This document shows positions 56,973 to 58,528 of a stretch of 58,528 nt of DNA, in pieces. Source of the DNA: Candidatus Sulfopaludibacter sp. SbA3. GTDB lineage: Bacteria > Acidobacteriota > Terriglobia > Bryobacterales > Bryobacteraceae. How positions within the stretch are numbered: the stretch's first letter is position 1; the number at the start of each line of letters is the position of its first letter. The DNA lies in NCBI GenBank assembly GCA_945861625.1, contig CAMAVI010000015.1:1-58528 (forward strand). The letters are read 5' to 3'. The position numbers were made by a program, and so were the translations under genes. Under the pieces are notes generated by a model. That model was not told the DNA's origin. It searched no databases and worked only from the letters and a program-made list of their open reading frames with translations.

Positions 56973-58004
56973 CTACTTTACCGCGATCAATTCCACCGCG
57001 GCCGTCGCATCGGTGGAAGGTAATCCTTCGACCTGCACGCCTATCCCGCCGTGCGGCTGGCTCAGCAGTTCCCGTTCGATGGCGTCAAGTTTGGCTGCGT
57101 TGGGCTTTGTGAGCGCGAAAGATTCGGCCCACGCCACATCCTTTAAGGACACTCCTTGCGAACCCAGCGCCTTGCTTAATCGCTGATATGCCAAACGAAA
57201 ATCCGCGTCCTGATCGCGGAAGACCAGTTGCGCGGCGGTCAAAATCAGTTTCGGAGCATTCACCAGAGCCGCGCCGTTCTGGATGGCGACCGGCATTGCC
57301 GGCGCCGCTCCCAGGCGGCCGACCGCCTCACATTGGATCCGCGGCTCCAGTCCGAGCCTCTGCATCTGCACAAAATTTGTGGCGGCAGCAGGAAAGGCCG
57401 TTGCCGCGGCCGTTCGCATGGCTGCAACCTCTTCTAGAGAGCTTAGATAGCAGGTCAGGCGAAGTACATCCGGCGGCTTCACACCAGCACTGGTCAGGGA
57501 ACTCTGCAATTTTGCGATAGGCTCTTTCGCATCGCTGCTGGAGGTGAACGCCAGACCATGTGGGTTTACCATTTTCTTTTCGGCCATCATCGCCTCGACC
57601 ACCACCTGCGCTCCCACCATCGGCAGCGCGCCCACCTGCACCGTGCTTACCGCCGGTAGCGCAAATTTGTGGTCCGTGAATTCATCGGCCACGATTTCCT
57701 TGATGCGGCGCAAGTCGCCGGAACCGGCTACGAACGCGCGGATCTTGACGATGCTCGCACCGTGGCCGTTGCGGACCAAAGCCTTAAGGGCGTCGCGAAT
57801 CTGGCGGGAGAGCAGCCCGTCGCTGGAAAGCGGTGAAACCAGGAATGCCAGCCGTCCGGTCTCGACAGTCACTGCCTCGGGAGGCTCGGGCAGAACTTCC
57901 AGCGCTTGCGGCTTCGGCTCAATATCTTTCTTGGGCTTGCGTTTCTGGGCGTGCAGGCCCATTGCCAACAGCAGGCACAGGAGCGGGATCAGAAGGCGGC
58001 GCAT
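56973..58004 (-). CDS. Secreted RidA/YjgF-like protein with two domains
   Basis: A 343-residue exported protein with signal peptide (RLLIPLLCLLLAMGLHAQ). After a Lys/Pro linker (KRKPKKDIEPKP), two RidA-like segments can be read: residues about 50-140, with VKIRAFVAGSGDLRRIKEIV and ALPAVSTVQVGALPMVGAQVVVEA; and about 160-250, with VLRLTCYLSSLEEVAAMRTAAATAFPAAATNFVQMQ. A third segment follows. RidA proteins deaminate reactive enamines in the cytoplasm, so a secreted form is unusual. Family assignment rests on pattern only. Confidence 0.65.
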   Translation of the reverse strand: MRRLLIPLLCLLLAMGLHAQKRKPKKDIEPKPQALEVLPEPPEAVTVETGRLAFLVSPLSSDGLLSRQIRDALKALVRNGHGASIVKIRAFVAGSGDLRRIKEIVADEFTDHKFALPAVSTVQVGALPMVGAQVVVEAMMAEKKMVNPHGLAFTSSSDAKEPIAKLQSSLTSAGVKPPDVLRLTCYLSSLEEVAAMRTAAATAFPAAATNFVQMQRLGLEPRIQCEAVGRLGAAPAMPVAIQNGAALVNAPKLILTAAQLVFRDQDADFRLAYQRLSKALGSQGVSLKDVAWAESFALTKPNAAKLDAIERELLSQPHGGIGVQVEGLPSTDATAAVELIAVK

Positions 58005-58137
58005 GGGCGTGCAACCAGAATTCTAACACTGGCGTTGAGACGCAATGCCCACCCAGTACCGTAAAGGGTTCAGTCTGACTAGCCGATCCTTTGCGTTGGA
58101 TGGAAATCCGGATGACGGCCAAGAAAGAAGGAAACTC

Positions 58138-58528
58138 ATGGAAACGCGAGCACTTGTAGTTTTTACGGTTCTGGCGGCGGCCCTGCCAATGCGGGCGGAA
58201 CCGGTTTGTCCCGCTCCGCAAGTTCCGCTGGATGTCAATTGCACACTCACATTGACGCTCGGTTGGGGCATTGCCGGCCTGGGGACCTCGACCATTATTA
58301 CGGCTTACCTGCCTCCCACCGCGAGCGCTCCAGTGTTTCTCAATTTCAAGGCGTTGCGTGCGAATCTTGGAAATACCTACACCGGATACATTGGCGTCAG
58401 GGCTAGCACTCCGGGCCAGCCGGGAGTCACCGTTTTGACGCCGGAAAACTCACCGCACACTGTTCTGGCGCCTGGGAAAACGTTCCAAATGCAGATAACC
58501 CAAGTCTGTTGGGATCCCAGTTGCCAGG
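58138..58528 (+). CDS. Secreted protein of unknown function, 3'-truncated by the window edge
   Basis: ATG 58138 follows AAAGAAGGAAAC. The frame is open to the edge, 130 codons. A signal peptide (ALVVFTVLAAALPMRA, cleavage near 20) precedes VCPAPQVPLDVNC, then a Thr/Pro-rich beta pattern. Four cysteines are spaced as Cys..Cys early and CWDPSC late. I do not recognise a family. The real length is unknown. Confidence 0.55.
   Translation, partial: METRALVVFTVLAAALPMRAEPVCPAPQVPLDVNCTLTLTLGWGIAGLGTSTIITAYLPPTASAPVFLNFKALRANLGNTYTGYIGVRASTPGQPGVTVLTPENSPHTVLAPGKTFQMQITQVCWDPSCQ

Noticed and set aside
1-58528. tRNA, rRNA or insertion-sequence genes
   Set aside because: I searched by eye for T-loop patterns, terminal inverted repeats and transposase motifs and saw none that I would support.

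Overview
The window looks like chromosomal DNA from a GC-rich (about 60 % by eye) Gram-negative soil bacterium, most likely an Acidobacteriota of the Solibacter/Bryobacter type. This rests on gene content: exosortase E with a VPEID-CTERM peptide, heptosyltransferases, secreted carboxypeptidase-regulatory-like proteins, secreted metallo-beta-lactamase-fold and cytochrome c/copper-monooxygenase-like proteins, frequent GTG/TTG starts, tandem lepB and many secreted TPR proteins. I could not test taxonomy by alignment.

Layout. 1-8.0 kb: the end of riboflavin synthase, an RND-type membrane-fusion protein, a patatin, a secreted metallo-beta-lactamase-fold protein, a 2H phosphoesterase, an Xer recombinase and a CCA-adding enzyme. 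8.0-10.2 kb: exosortase E fused to a CPBP protease, plus a 53-residue VPEID-CTERM peptide. 10.4-17.3 kb: a secreted cytochrome c-like protein, an LPS core cluster (waaF, a degenerate nucleotidyltransferase, waaC, a methyltransferase-like membrane protein), a B3-type lactamase-fold protein and a zinc-ribbon/membrane protein that may be split. 17.4-24.7 kb: a DedA protein, two CpaE-like paralogues flanking a PilZ gene, and a CoA-transferase / acyl-CoA dehydrogenase / MmgE-PrpD operon. 24.7-30.2 kb: an ECF-like sigma factor with a near-consensus promoter, a PP2C phosphatase, a TPR protein, a HAF-repeat protein, an intact vapBC module and miaA. 30.3-36.1 kb: secreted TPR protein, two phosphatases, OmpH and a small membrane protein.

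36.2-41.4 kb: a compact five-gene type III-A CRISPR effector operon (csm1/cas10, csm2, csm3, csm4, csm5). No CRISPR array, cas1, cas2, cas6, csm6 or CARF gene is visible anywhere in the window. Its Cas10 lacks the HD nuclease domain and the Zn-binding cysteines but keeps GGDD. Csm3 keeps its cleavage aspartate. Csm2 carries a low-complexity Gly/Arg/Pro/Asp-rich N-terminal extension of about 130 residues. A ceramidase-family membrane hydrolase follows on the same strand.

41.5-47.2 kb: the ceramidase-like gene, a cupin, a carboxypeptidase-regulatory-like protein, tandem amidohydrolase-like paralogues, and a small accessory patch with a decayed hicBA module (amber codon in hicA, frameshift in hicB). 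47.2-58.5 kb: glutaminase, an ExeA-type ATPase, two signal peptidases I, mannose-1-phosphate guanylyltransferase, a class III aminotransferase, deoxyribose-phosphate aldolase, a GAF-GAF-PP2C regulator, diaminopimelate decarboxylase, a secreted RidA-like protein and a truncated secreted protein. I recognised no tRNA, rRNA, insertion sequence or CRISPR array.
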